64,000 nt of DNA from Gentiana macrophylla. Its lineage: Eukaryota > Streptophyta > Magnoliopsida > Gentianales > Gentianaceae. The notes below the pieces were generated by a model. It did not search any database. It was not told where the DNA came from and saw nothing but the letters and a program-made list of their open reading frames with translations. Each line of letters starts with the position of its first letter. Position 1 is the first letter of the stretch. The stretch lies in the NCBI GenBank assembly GCA_026214975.1, contig JAOBSW010000533.1:124001-188000 (forward strand). Direction: 5' to 3'. The position numbers and the translations under genes were made by a program. Shown here piece by piece: positions 22,830-34,810 of the stretch.

Positions 22830-24230
22830 ATAAGTGCTAAAGAAAAACCTAAGCCAAAAGAAGGGTTAAAGGTAGAATATGTGCCAGTGGTTAAGGACTT
22901 TCCTGATGTGTTCCCAGATGATTTACCAGAGAATACTCCTGACCGAGATATAGAGTTTCAGATTGACCTGGTTCCAGATGCAAGGCCGGTCTCTAAGCAG
23001 CCATATAGGATGGCTCCGGCGGAACTTAAAGAATTGAAAGAACAGGTAGAAGATATGCTTCAGAAGAAGATAATTCAGCCAATTACTTCACCGTGGGGTG
23101 CACCAGTGCTGTTTGTAAAGAAGAAATATGGCACTATGAGGATGTATGTAGATTATAGGGAGTTAAACAAGTTGACTACTAAGAACAAGTATCTTCTCCC
23201 TCGGATAGATGATTTGTTTGATCAGTTGCAAGGGTCAGAGCTATTTTCAAAAATTGACCTTCGGTCGGGCTATCATCAGTTGAAGATCCGGGTAACAGAT
23301 GTACCCAAGACAACATTCAGTACTAGATACAGCTTGTATGAGTTCTTTGTCACGCCTTTCGGTGTGAATAACGCTCCTGCAGCTTTTAAGGACATGATGA
23401 ATAGGGTGTTCTCCCCTTACTTGGATCAGTTTGTTGTTGTTTTCATTGATGACAATTTAATTTATTCTAATGATAAACAAGATCATGAGAAGCATCTACG
23501 GATAGTGTTGCAGACCTTAAAGGATAAAGAGTTGTTTGCAAAATTTAGCAAGTGAGAATTTTGGTTGGATTGGGTTGCTTTCCTTGGTCACATCATTTTA
23601 GGAGATGGAATTTTAGTGGATCCAGCTAAGATTCAATTAGTGGTTTCGTGGCCTAGACCTACTTCAGTTATCGAGATTCGTAGTTTTCTAGGTTTGGTAG
23701 GCTATTATAGGAAGTTGGTTCAGGATTTCTCAATGCTTTCTATGATTTTTACTCAATTGACTCAGAAAGGAGTTAAGTTTGAGTGGTCAGGTGATTGTTA
23801 AAAGTCTTTGCAGACGCTTAAAGATAATTTAGTTACATCTCCAGTGTTAACTTTTCCAGTTCCTTCTGAAGAGTTTGATATTTACACCGTTGCCTCACGT
23901 CTTTGTTTGGGTTGTGACTTGATGTAAAATGGTAAAGTAATTGCCTACGCTTCAGGACAATTGAAGATTCATGAGAGAAATTACCCTACATATGATTTGG
24001 AGTTAGCTGCAGTTGTCTTTGCTTGGAAGATTAGGAGACAGTATTTTTATGGAGTGCGGAGTCGGATTTTCAGTGATCATCAAAGTCTTAAGTAATTTTT
24101 TACGCAGAAAGAGTTGAACATAAGGCAAAGAAAATGGCTAGAGTTTGTCTAGGATTATGATATTAATATTTAGTACCATTCTGGAAAGGCAAACGTGGTT
24201 GCAGATGCTTTAAGTAGGAGGGCATTTTTT
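22830..24230 (+). pseudogene. Chromovirus reverse transcriptase and RNase H
   Basis: This copies RNA to DNA and removes the RNA template. RT blocks in order: [114 protein letters not shown] and the catalytic [12 protein letters not shown] (23442-23453 encodes FIDD). A stop at about 23553 and a small frame gap follow, then FLGHIILGDGILVDPAKI and SFLGLVGYYRKLVQDFS. RNase H follows with [39 protein letters not shown] and ADALSRR. Its first catalytic aspartate appears to be valine (YTVASR for Y-C/T-D-A-S), and stops occur in LM*NGK, SLK*FFT and FV*DYD. RT motifs are well kept but the gene is dead. Confidence 0.9.
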
Positions 24231-24327
24231 TACCTTAACTAGCAAAGAATAGATTATCAAGAAATTAGATCGACTTCAGATAGAGGCTTTGTTGGAAGTA
24301 GCACCCAAAAGACAATTTAGGTAATTG

Positions 24328-26098
24328 TTTTTAGAATTAATAAATTACAGATTTATTCTCATCTTATTACTTGCTTCGTGCTTGTAAGTAATACACTACT
24401 GAAAACCGTAAGTCGTATCATATGTAGCTATATAACATAGTGTGTGTCGCACGCAAGGGTTAAGTTTATTTTGATACACTTGAAATGTTAGTCCGTGGTG
24501 AACTTAATCAATGCATGAGGTCTATTGATAAAACCAACATTAATGCGCCCAGAACACTTTATGGTGTAACAGTCTTATCCGGACCATCGACATTGGTTGT
24601 CTAAGTATGGCATTTATATATGATGTAGTCATATAGGACTGAACCGATTTAATCTGCATTTCACATATAATTCCGTGATTGAGAAATCTTATTAAATCAC
24701 AAGATGATCATATATGGATTAACCTTAATCCTGAAGTGATTATAGACTCCTGCTTGTTTCAAGATAGGGTTTGATGTGTTCGTTAAGGATCGCTAAGAGG
24801 CGCGGTCCGAATCACTTTCACGTTGGCACTATTTTGGAATGAGTGAGAAGTGTGTGTCTCACAGATATAGAATCCATTCCTTCCTGCGGGAAGTAGAAAG
24901 ACAATCCCCTTATTTGTTAATCCTAGAAACTGATCGATCCCGGGAGTTCGTATTGGTTATGAACTAATTGATCACTAATGGGTTAATGGTAACTAAGGAT
25001 AAGTTGTATTGAAGAAGGTTTACGGAAATAATCCCGCTTCATTACGGATAGACTATGGAGGGTTAGTCTGTTTGTAATGATTATATCAAAGGACACTTAT
25101 CGACTCGACTCGACGTTTTGAGAATAAGTTATTTCTATAATTGATAGAGTTCAGTTTCGGATTTATGGTGGCGTAATTCTAGAATTAATGAGTTGAGTAG
25201 AAATATTTTGTTTGATGAATATTTTATTCAATTTATTGTAGCTACTGGTTATGGGTCCATGGTCCCCAGGTTGGCTCCTAACAAGCGAGTGTTTTCTCGT
25301 TTTATGGAACCTCGAAAATAAATTAAATAGTAGGTCTATTTAATATTATTTATTTGGTAAATAATATGTAAAATATAAAAGACATTTTCTATTAAAATTG
25401 ATGACTTAAGTGGCGCCCTATTATGTGATAAGGTTGGGAAAATAAATTTTTCTAGATTATGTCACATGTGTAATTAATTAATTATCTATTTGTTGGATAA
25501 TTAATGGAAAAATAAAAGATTGATTTTTGGGAATTATCTCTTATCTTTTGGCAAATATCTTTTCCTTGTGGGAATAGGTAATTGTGGTGTGAAAAGGATA
25601 ACTCTCATGACTAGTTATTTTCCTATATAAAAAGAGTTCTCCTAGCAGAAAATACACACATAATTGCCCCACACTTGGAAAAAAGGAGAGAAAAATTAGT
25701 TTCTTGTTCTAGTAATTATGAGGAGAAAAACTAAGGTTTTTCTTGGGCATATTCGAGGAGATTCTACGGCTAGGGTCGACGTCCGCCAGTCGTCACTAGG
25801 AGATACAATCCGGAGGACTGCGGCTTCTCCCCTTTGGTCGACTATTTCTTCCTCTCCGTTTAGGTAAATCTTCAACCTTCTCATAGTTGTATTAATTATT
25901 TATGCGAATCAAATCGTGGTAAAATCGCATGCGAATTTATTCATAACTTCTGCTGTGCAAGATCGAGCGTCCCGATCGGTGCTGTGAATAAGATTTGACG
26001 ATCCAAATATGGATCGGATCCGGATTCAGGTTTCCGTATATCCTGCAAGTTTGTGATCCAATTCCACAGTGAAGTATCATTTCTGTAATTTCTGTTCG
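24328..26098 (+). repeat. Solo LTR-like insertion between RNase H and integrase
   Basis: Chromovirus coding stops after the RNase H linker (about 24325) and resumes with LLDRIKEMQLNDAFLQEM at about 26104. The 1.77 kb between has no coding capacity. It begins TGTTTTTAGAATTAATAAAT and has LTR-like content: a TATA box CTATATAAAAAG (25624-25631), then a G+C-rich transcript-start zone with GTCGACGTCCGCC, then AT-rich 3' sequence. No internal region or second LTR is present, so I read it as a solo LTR in plus orientation. I cannot place exact ends: a possible duplication ATTG is short and the last bases do not end in a clean CA. Confidence 0.55.
25624..25631 (+). promoter_or_regulatory. TATA box of the solo LTR
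   Basis: TATATAAA lies in CCTATATAAAAAGAGTTCTCC, followed within about 40 bases by an A- and C-rich start region. The layout fits the promoter in the U3 part of an LTR. Confidence 0.45.
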
Positions 26099-26103
26099 AC
26101 CTA

Positions 26104-27120
26104 TATTGTTGGATAGGATTAAAGAGATGCAATTGAATGATGCTTTTCTTCAAGAGATGAAGCAAAATTCGGTTGACAAGCCGGATATTGGTTTTGAGGT
26201 TGCAGATGATGGTTCACTTTGGTTTAGAGGACGTCTGTGTGTTCTTAAAGTGATGAATGTTCAGGAAGAAATCTTGAAGAATACCACCAGTCATGTTTTT
26301 CTATGCATCCAGGTTCTACCAAGATGTACCGAGACTTACGTCATCACTTTTGGTGGAAAGCAATGAAGAATGATATTGCAAGTTATGCTTCCCGATGCGA
26401 TGTGTGTCAGAGGGTTAAGGCAGAGCATCAGAGACCTGCAGGTTTGTTGAAACCTCTTGAAATCCCAGAGTGGAAATGGGAGAAGATTACTATGGACTTC
26501 ATTACACGGTTACCTCATTCAGTTGGTGGTGTTGATATGATATGGGTTATAGTGGATCAAAGCAGATGGCTTTGATGTATATTAATCAGGTGGTTCGTAT
26601 GCATGGAGTTCCAGTTTCAATAGTTTCTGATCGAGATAGTCATTTTGTGGCTCAGTTTTGGAAGAGTTTGTAAAAATCTTTGGGTACGGAGTTGAATATC
26701 AGTACAACATTTCATCCACAGACGGATGGACAATCTGAAAGGATAATTCAGACACTTGAGGATATGCTATGTGCTTGCATTCTTGAGTTTGGGGGTAAGT
26801 GGAATAAGTACTTGTCGCTTGCGGAGTTCGCTTACAATAATAGTTATCATTCGAGTATTGGGATGGATCCTTTTGAAGCATTGTATGGTAGGAAGTGCCG
26901 ATTCCCTATATATTCTGATGAAGTCGGTAAGAAGCAAGTTACGGGTCCAGAGTTAGTTCAAGAAGCTAAAGAGAACGTGTTGTTGATCAGGGAACGTATG
27001 AAAGAAGCTCAGGACCGTCAAAAAAGTTGGGCAGATAAACACCGTAGACCGCTTGAGTTCGAAGTTGGTGAGAAAGTGTATCTTAAGGCTTCGCCTATGA
27101 GAGGTGTTTCATGATGTATA
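26104..27120 (+). pseudogene. Chromovirus integrase
   Basis: Integrase joins the element cDNA to host DNA. The region starts LLDRIKEMQLNDAFLQEMKQ and has DGSLWFRGRLCV. A frameshift near 26300 leads to the zinc-binding HHCC block HPGSTKMYRDLRHHFWW..CDVCQRVKAEHQ. The core has WEKITMDFITRLPHS (first D), then a short deletion after VIVDQS, then [20 protein letters not shown] (second D), and FHPQTDGQSERIIQTLEDML (catalytic E). LAEFAYNNSYHSSIGMDPFE and ALYGRKCRFP follow, which are standard gypsy integrase blocks. Stops occur at about 26573 and 26672. It is well recognisable but not functional. Confidence 0.9.
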
Positions 27121-27470
27121 AGACCTTTTGAAGTTGTGGAAAGAGTTGGTCCTTTAGCTTATCGGCTATAGATGCCTCCGTCATTGGCTAGAGTCCATGA
27201 TGTGTTTCATGTGTCGATGCTACGGAAATGCTTTGTTGACCTAGGGTTAGTAGCGGATGTTGATCATGACCTTTTGCAAGACAATTTGGCTTATGAAGAA
27301 AGGCCGATAAGGATTTTGGGTAGGAAAGGACAATAGTTTAAGCAGAAGTTTTCGGTTCTAGTTCTTGTTCAATGGAGTAATCATACGGCTCAAGAAGATA
27401 CTTGAGAGCTAGAGTCTGAAATGGTAGACCGCTATCCAGAGCTAGGTGCGTTATGTTTCGAGAATGAAAC
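27121..27470 (+). pseudogene. Integrase C-terminus with chromodomain-like tail
   Basis: After FEVGEKVYLKASPMRG the translation gives RPFEVVERVGPLAYRL, PPSLARVHDVFHVSMLRKC and then LAYEERPIRILGRKGQ..FSV, VQWSNHTAQEDT, ELESEMVDRYPEL. This is the chromodomain-like block (V-x-W-x-x-H-x-x-x-E-A-T-W-E) at the end of chromoviral integrase, thought to steer insertion to marked chromatin. The tryptophan of the T-W-E motif is a stop codon. Several other stops are present. Confidence 0.8.
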
Positions 27471-27477
27471 ATCTTAT

Positions 27478-27492
27478 AAGGAGGGGGGGGAA
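27478..27492 (+). other. Polypurine tract of the chromovirus
   Basis: AAGGAGGGGGGGGAA directly precedes the LTR start TGTAAAATCCCG. It is the primer for plus-strand DNA synthesis and confirms plus orientation. Confidence 0.8.
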
Positions 27493-30400
27493 TGTAAAAT
27501 CCCGTAATTCTTATAAGGGTATTTTCGTCATTTCAAAGTGTTTTCTATTTCAGCATTTTTCTTAAATTAAAATAAATGGGAATAAAACGAAATTAAATAA
27601 TAATTAATTATTGTTTTCCTGGAACCTTTTATTTAAAAAGAGAGAAAAAAGAAAAAGAAAAAAAGGCAAAACAATGAACAATATATTATCTTATCTTATC
27701 TTATTTTTTATATCTATAAAGTGCTAAGGAGGTTGCTCCACAATAGGCCATGTGGAAACCTCCTGAGCTTACACGTGGCCAATTTTTTTTTTTTTTTTTT
27801 TTTAAGAACAGATTTTTTTTCCTTCGGTAAACGTTATATAGAAACCGAAATTTTTTGTTCGATTCTCCGTTACATAAACCAAACCAAAGTGTATATTTCG
27901 ATACGGTCCACTTTTATTACCTCCAACAGACAGTGCGGTTTCAGTTTTAAGTTTCAATCAACTGAAAATTTTCGATTCGATTTCGGCACAACAATTGAAT
28001 CAAACCGTGTACTTTTTTTTATCAAACATGTACCGTTAGTAGTTTGTGCAGAAAATGGGGAAAAAACCGACGGATTTGAAGTTCTACTGTGTAATGTACG
28101 ATGGAAGATTAGTCAAGTTTAGCTATAAAATACAACAAAAAAATAAGGGCAAACAAATATCCGCGTCAAGAAGGTGTGCCCACATGTGACCACGTGGACA
28201 CCACATTAAATGTTTTTATTATTTTGAACTATGAAAGGCACTAAAATTGATGTTGGAATACCAAATCACTTTTTATATCCTTCAAATCTTATAAAAAATG
28301 AGTGAAACACATTTTAAAGCATATGAATGATCTGGAAGCTAAGGTGTCCCGGGAGATTTTACTGTGTAGTTATGGTCCGCTTATTGTTTTTCTATAAAGT
28401 TTCATTACGTAAAGTCGAAGCTAAAGAGATCGACATTATGACATTGTTCTCCGATACATCATACTGTGGTTTATTTTGTAGGTGGAAACTCCTGATAGGG
28501 CTGGAAGATAAGTGATTCACAATCTTCACATCTCTAAGAAAGAGCTAACTCTTACAGAGAATGTGATATGTTTATGTTGTTTTCTTTGTCTTGTGCCTTG
28601 AATTTGTTACGGTATACGCTTACGCGATTTATTTCACGTTGGTGATCTATTCTTTGATATTATCGTTGGTAACGATTTATGTTGGGTCTGTTGTGCCTTG
28701 CACGGCTCACGTTCACTATGTGGAAACCTCCTAAGCTGACACGTGGCATTTTTTTTAACAACAGATTTTTTTTTTCCTTCAGTAAAAATCGGAATTTTGT
28801 TTAGCGTTATATAGAAACCGAAATTTTTTGTTTGATTCTCCGTTACATAAACCGAACCAAAGTGTATATTTTGATACGGTTCATATTTATTATCTCCAAC
28901 AGACAGTGCGGTTTCAGTATTAAGTTTCAATCACCGAAAATTTTCGATTCGATTTCGGCACAACAATTGAATGTAACCGTGTACTTTTTTTCTATCAAAC
29001 GTGTACCGTTAGTAGTTTCTGCAGAAAAGGGAAAAAAAAGAAAAGAAATTCTGACGGATTTGAAGTTCTACTGTGTAGTGTACGATGGAAGATTAGTCAA
29101 GTTTAGCTATAAAAAACAACAAAAAAATAAGGGCAAACAAATATCCGCGCAAAGAAGGTGTGCCTACATGTGACCACGTGGACACCACATTAAATGTTTT
29201 TATTATTTTGAGCAACATAACGTCGGTGGAACCGACGGCCGTTTGCGGTACGAACGTCACTAAAGTTGATGTTGGAATACCAAATCACTTTTTATATCCT
29301 TCAGGTCTTATAGAAAATGAGTGAAACATATTTTAAAACATATTAATGATCTTGAAGCTAAAGCGCCCTGAGAGATTTGACCGTGTACTTATGGTCCGCT
29401 TATTGTTTTTCTATAATGTTTCATTACGTAAAGTCGAAGCTAAAGGGATCGACTTTATGACATTGTTCTCCGATACATCATATTGTGGTTTATTTTGTAG
29501 GTGAAAACTCTTGATAGGGTTGGAAGAGAAGTGATTCACAATCTTCATGTCTCTAAAAAAGAGCTAACTCTTGTAGAGTATGTGATATGTTTATGTTGCT
29601 CCTTTGTCTAGTGCCTTGAATTTGTTACGGTTTAATCTTACGCGATTTATTTCACGTTGGAGATCTGTTCTTTGATATTATCATTGGTAACGATTTATGT
29701 TGGGTCACGCATTTTCAATAGAAAGAAGCGAAAGGTTCTGCGGCTCAATTGGTGTTCACGTCGGCAACATACGTAGAAGGAAAAGAAATAGCTTTTAAGT
29801 GTTTCATTGATCCGTTTTGCAGATACAAGCAGTCAAAACAATCACAATAACAAGAAGAACAATTCTATCTAAACAATCTGTGATTTTCAGCAAGGTATTT
29901 TCCCCAATCTGCTCTGTTCAGTTCGACCTTACGGTTAAAATTAGGGTTCATCATCGTATAATCGTAAAATCATAGTTTTACACATAGAAATGATATAGAA
30001 ATTAATCGTTTTGTAGGGGTTGTTCATATGATTGCTTAAATTCAGTAAATTGATAAGAATACTTTGATGGTTAAGAGGTAAGGAGTTCTTCTTATCAAAA
30101 GTATCCCTTTTGGTTTTAAAGATTATGTTTTTAATGCGTTTTAGAATTGTTTTCTTGTAAATCGGCATGAAACTGGACATGTTATGTGATTTAGGACAGG
30201 TTGCCGGACTAGTTTCAACTTAGAAAGTGAATTTGGGGATCAACTGGCACGCCGAACCGAGATGCATCTCGGTTAAGCGCACTAGAGAATTCTTAGATTG
30301 ACTTTCTGGTTGTTTTGTGAGTTCAATAGTACATTCAGAATGTTATTTGGGTTTCTGGATAATTTTCTGAGTTCGGTTTTTACACTTATAGTGGAGATAG

Positions 30401-31444
30401 GTTGGTAGTATGATGTGTTATGGACTTTGCATGATTCCCATAGGTTAGACATGAATTTTTAGTATAGAATTATGTGCTTTATATGCTCCTATTTGATTTA
30501 CATGTTATCAAATCTACTTAGTAGGGTTTTCGTTAATATGCACGAATAGACGGGGTACCTTGGGCATAGTTACGACCCATGTCGGAGAGTGTGACTAGCT
30601 ATATTAACCAAACCATTCTTAAGCCGGTGTGCTTATAAGTGTACCTTGGGCAAGTAAGTCCCGTGTTGGAGGTGTAGTTAGTTGTGCTAGCCGAGTTGTA
30701 TTCTGCGCCTTAAAGCTAATAGATAAGAATCACGGATAGGAAAAGACAAGGACATGGATATGTTAAGTAAGCATGTAAATAGTTAATGTAACTAAACATG
30801 TATGTTCAAGATAAACGGATATAGTAAAATAGGCATGTTTTCTTATGCATTGATTATGTACTACAAAGTGGTTTTATCCTTTTGTTAAAAGCATGGTTCT
30901 AAATTGTTTGTGAAATTAACGGATAAAGTAGATTCATGTCGTGTCTTCAAGCTTTTGACAACCATGAATCTCACTTTTGATCTTCTTTCTCCATACTAAG
31001 CTTATGCATGAGCTTACTCTTCTTTTGGAATAAGAAAATATGCATGTTGGTAATGATTCTGATGAAGAGTTCGAATATTAGGCTTAGGATTGGACCTTAT
31101 GGAGTTTATGTTAGTTTATGGTTTTAGTAATTTTGAATAAGGCATTGTCGCCAGTGGTTACATCCGTGCCTTTCTTTTCAGACATGGATGTTCATTTGGG
31201 ATGCTAGCATTTATTTCAGTTATTTATGATATAGTTTGACAGCAGTTAATCTCTGGTTGAGTGGTATGTCGTAAGAGCCTAAGGTTCAAGTTCCCGAGTC
31301 TTTGGTTTGTTTTCTTCCGCATTTATTGGTATTTACTCTGATATGATGTAAGGCTTACGTGAGGTTTAGGGTTTTCTCTAAATGTCACGTGCCGAACACT
31401 CCATTTCCCAGATAAGGACTCGGTGTCTGGGTCGGTGAGTTATA
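27493..31444 (+). repeat. 3' LTR of the chromovirus, with internal duplication
   Basis: It begins TGTAAAATCCCGTAATTC after the polypurine tract. Its last 970 bases match the 5' LTR fragment 13017-13971. The length of about 3.95 kb includes a tandem duplication of nearly 1 kb (27750-29706). The end is eroded to GTGAGTTATA. Short open frames inside it do not resemble proteins. Confidence 0.75.
27750..29706 (+). repeat. Two tandem copies of a unit of about 0.95 kb within the LTR
   Basis: Copy 1 is about 27750-28688 and copy 2 about 28718-29706. Both start ATGTGGAAACCTCCTRAGCT near an ACACGTGGC and end GATTTATGTTGGGTC. Shared landmarks are TTATATAGAAACCGAAATTT, ACAGACAGTGCGGTTTCAGT and GTGACCACGTGGACACCACA. 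Copies differ by substitutions and by small insertions, for example about 30 bases near 29220 in copy 2. The copies are clearly diverged, so the duplication is not recent. Confidence 0.75.
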
Positions 31445-31449
31445 AATTC

Positions 31450-31452
<3 letters not shown>

Positions 31453-31544
<92 letters not shown>
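31453..31544. repeat. Compound (AT)n(GT)n microsatellite
   Basis: About 30 AT units (31453-31512) are followed by 16 GT units (31513-31544). The block lies exactly at the left end of the solo LTR that starts TGTTAATATTACG. The target duplication of that LTR on the other side reads ATATA. Confidence 0.95.
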
Positions 31545-31546
<2 letters not shown>

Positions 31547-34500
31547 ATATTACGATTTTCAAGAAAAAGGTAGACATGTCATTTTGTGAAAACGAAATAT
31601 TATATTTATTTTATTTATGGATTAAGTTTTATAAAACAAAAATATTAATTATAGAAATTAATATTAATTTGGAATTTTGGCCATTAATGTACAAAAGAAT
31701 TAAAGGAAATTAATGGGGCTTAATGAAGGGAGTTATTTTTTGCTATAACCTCCCATTAATTTAGAAGTTGTGAGAAACTTCAAATCCTTGGTCATTTTTT
31801 GGTCGAAACCGGATATTTTATTAATCAACAAACTGTACAAACAACTTAAAGGAAAATACATGAGGTAAATCGGAATCTCATGGCCAGGCTAACCTAAGCT
31901 CACGAGCTCTCCGAACAGCATCAGAGATGAGGATCATCGTTGGGGGACGGTGCGTGTCAGAGCAATGATATTCTTTATTCCGCCAGTACCAGATGCTTGC
32001 CACAGTTTCACGGAACAGGAACCTCCAGAAAGCCATGTTGTCATGTTTGTACATATTTACAGTTAGGCAGGACTCGAGCCAAGTTGGTGTGGATTGGGTG
32101 GAAGTGGAAGCCGCCCAATGTTGACAGTGAATGAGTTGCCTCATCATATTATAGGTCCACTGACAATCACATAAAGTATTGAGGATTGTTTCAGAATGAG
32201 TCCACAAACGCAACAAGTATCTTCATCGCTAATGCCCCTCACAGCTAGGAGGTGGGTCGTGGAGAGGGCCTCTTGGTAGATCTGCCATAGAAGTATGTTT
32301 CCACTTTGTAGCCCTTTAATCGCCCAAATGATACGCCAAGTGTTTGTTCTTGAATCTACAAGAGTGTGGTGAATTAAATGGTATGTTGAGCTAACCGATA
32401 ACTTTCCCAAGGACGTCAATTGCCAAAAGATTTTACCTTCCTCATCCATGTCAAAAGCATCACGGACTGCCTCAGTGGCCGAACAAATGTGCCGCCATAT
32501 AAAGGAACAGTTTGATTTGGGCATATCGAACGGGGACCCATATTTCGAGGTAAGAATTTGTACCTATATTTTCACTGGCTGTGGTAAGAGTTGCCACGAG
32601 AGCTTTGCTAGGAAACGCAGTATTCATGTGTTTAGCACTGCGGATTCCGAGACCCCCATTGAGCTTGGGTTGACAGATGCTATCCCATGCAACTAGATGT
32701 AAACCTCTTTTGTCCGTTTCATTGTTCGAAAAATGTAGAGAACTAGAAGCAAGAGAGACTTCTCCACAATCCTTATATGATATTGGTTGGATTTTAGATT
32801 CAAGCAGAGTTTTGGAATCGTAAGAGAACAAGGATTGTTTTGGTGCTAGCAAAATCGAAGAATTGAAAGGTAATGATTTTAGCCCAAGTTTTGGTAATCC
32901 TTGAAGTTTGATCAAGTTTTTGGTTCGTTTTGGGTGCAATTCATAGTTCTATTGGTTTAGAAGCTTTTGATCATCAATTAATTCAAGTTTAATTGTGATC
33001 AAATAGGTGGTTGAAGATTCAAGAAGTGTTGCAGATTTCTTGGCGCTTTTGCTTGAGAGTTTGCTTTGAACAAGTAAGAGGCTTGTTTAGTTATGGTTTT
33101 ATAATGTTAAGGTTGAGTCTTGGTGTTGAATTGTGATTAGAAATTATGACTAGGTGTTGTTGTTGTTGTGATATAATATGTTATAAAATGTTTAGAACTT
33201 ATTTTGCTGTTGTTTTTTCTGAGTATTTTGATGTTAGACATGTTTGGTTTGGACTGGAAATCATATAAGTGCAGAAATTTATGTTTTTGAGTAGTTTTAG
33301 CACGCGCATAGGTGCTTTAGCGTCTGCCAAAACAAGTCCAGAACAGGGGGAAATTGATTCATGGAGCTTTTAGCACGTGCCAAAGGGGTGTAGATCGTGA
33401 TAGTGAAACAGAGAGTGCTAAACCTTTCAAAGGCGTTTTCACGCATGCCATATAGGTTTAGCACACGCTAAACCAAACCAAAAAGCTGCCAGGCTGCTGA
33501 TTCAGGTTTTAGCGAGCACGAAGGGCTTGTAGTGCGCCAAACTTGCTATTTTTTACTATAGTGAGTGTTTTGAGCCCCGAACCTAGTTTGGAATGTTGTT
33601 TCTTCATCTAATAACATTAAATGAACATGAATAAGCCATGATTAAGCTTCTGATGCGTTTAGTTCTGGCACCGAATGGATTCATCCTAAGAGTTGAAGTT
33701 CGGGACCGTCGGAAGAGCATGATTGGCCTGTGATTTGATGAATTAGTATTCATCGATGTGTATGTAATATTCTAGGCCTTGTCCTTGTCTAGTGGTCTAG
33801 GTGAGGGAGTAGGAGTTTTAAGGGAGCCTTTCTTGAAAAAACTTAGGTTTTTAGTTAACAATTAATAACAAACGTACTTGTGTAGTAAAAGACTACACAT
33901 CATGTTATTCTTGGTAAGGCACAAGTCTATATCGTGATATGTGGGCGGTCGGATAAAGTGAATAACTATGTTGGCCCAAGGGCTACAAGAGTAGAGGGAC
34001 TTCACGAATGAATAACTCCTTAGGTTTACAAGATCGCAAGTACGAAGGGACTTCACCGAACATGTACACTATCGGGGCTAGCCCATTGCTATTGGTATGA
34101 TCCACTGCTAGGTTGCACCCATATGCTTCATGGTGAGTAGTATCATGCGTAGTGCCCTTGAATACTGATGTAACAAAGATAAGCTAATCTAGAAACAAGT
34201 AGGACCCCACGACATGTTGATGAGCATGAAGTGAAACTTAGAGTTTGAGTTGGTCCCATATAGATAATTTAATAATAATATGAACCTTTTCGGTATGAAA
34301 CTTAATTAGTCAATAGCTTCTACCTTTTTATTAAGTACCTATGTACTTACCTCAATTGTATGTTTGTTTTTGTATACTTTTGGGGTGAGAAGACGAACAG
34401 ATTGGCCTAGTGTTTGATGATGACTTCGAAGATGATATTTGATATGCTTGTTATGGAGTTATCTTACTTTTCTTTTTATGTTGAACCTTGAGTCATGTTG

Positions 34501-34810
34501 CTTTTCTTTTTAAGTTAAATGTTGAATTTTATTTTGAGACCTTTTGTAAGATCAGTTGTTGTACGTTTACTTTGGACATCGTACTTTGTAAGATATTCAT
34601 TGTTGTAAGTTACCTCTTTCTATCTTTAGTAGGATTTGTAATCCATTGTAGTAGCTTTTATGGTTTTATCCGAGTCTTTTTAGCTTCCATTAGCTTTATT
34701 TTGATACAACGACATGGAGGCTTGCGTATAATATTGTATTTATTTAATGTTATACGCGCTGAACGTTCCTTTCCGGATAAGGACTCGGTTTCTGGGAGTG
34801 GGGCATTACA
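31542..34810 (+). repeat. Solo LTR of the 8.2-kb element family, interrupted by a LINE
   Basis: The right end ..GGATAAGGACTCGGTTTCTG..GGGGCATTACA is the mirror of the TGTAACGCCCCG..CCGAGCCCTTATCC end of the LTR at 14286. GTTATACGCGCTGAACGTTCC and AGGCTTGCGTATAATATTG match it too. The left end TGTTAATATTACGATTTTC aligns with TGTAACATCCCGACTTTTA of the family. Removing the LINE (about 0.9 kb) leaves about 2.36 kb, close to 2305 bp. No second LTR or internal region is adjacent, so this is a solo LTR. It is more diverged than the pair at 14286/20203. ATATA (34811-34815) is the likely right target duplication. Confidence 0.75.
31795..32705 (-). pseudogene. 5'-truncated LINE, C-terminal part of ORF2
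   Basis: On the minus strand, from right to left, the thumb-region block HLVAWDSICQPKLNGGLGIR is followed by a long insert and then the zf-RVT domain: FWQLTSLGKLSVSSTYHLIH, WRIIWAIKGLQSGNILLWQI, LLAVRGISDEDTCCVCGLI, then after a frameshift ETILNTLCDCQW, WLESCLTVNMY, FWRFLFRETVASIWYWRN and a stop at 31878. The C-x-x-C and later C residues of zf-RVT are visible. RT and endonuclease are absent, as in typical 5' truncation. At the 3' side a minus-strand AATAAAA lies near 31815 and a short A run (plus TTTTTT at 31794-31799) may be the remains of the poly(A) tail. It lies inside the solo LTR. Confidence 0.75.

Larger units (their letters stand above)
13017..31444 (+). mobile_element. Tekay-like chromovirus (Ty3/gypsy), decayed, host of two insertions
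   Basis: The order is: partial 5' LTR, tRNA-Met-like primer site, protease, RT, RNase H, integrase, chromodomain-like tail, polypurine tract, 3' LTR. The TGTAA..TTACA LTR ends, long LTR and C-terminal chromodomain-like segment point to the Tekay/Del group of chromoviruses. Gag is missing: the protease active site lies only about 220 bases after the primer site. Two later insertions break it, at 14286-22506 and at about 24328-26098. Stops and small deletions are spread through pol, so it is old and dead. The 3' LTR end is eroded (GTGAGTTATA where GGGGCGTTACA is expected). No target duplication can be checked because the 5' LTR is truncated. Confidence 0.82.

Noticed and set aside
27721..29173. 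Open frames of 133 and 113 codons in the chromovirus 3' LTR
   Set aside because: They lie in the two copies of a duplicated LTR segment, are not conserved in frame between the copies and show no domain.
31423..31713. Open frame with a run of isoleucine-tyrosine and cysteine-valine
   Set aside because: It is read through the (AT)n(GT)n microsatellite and an LTR end, with no gene-like part.
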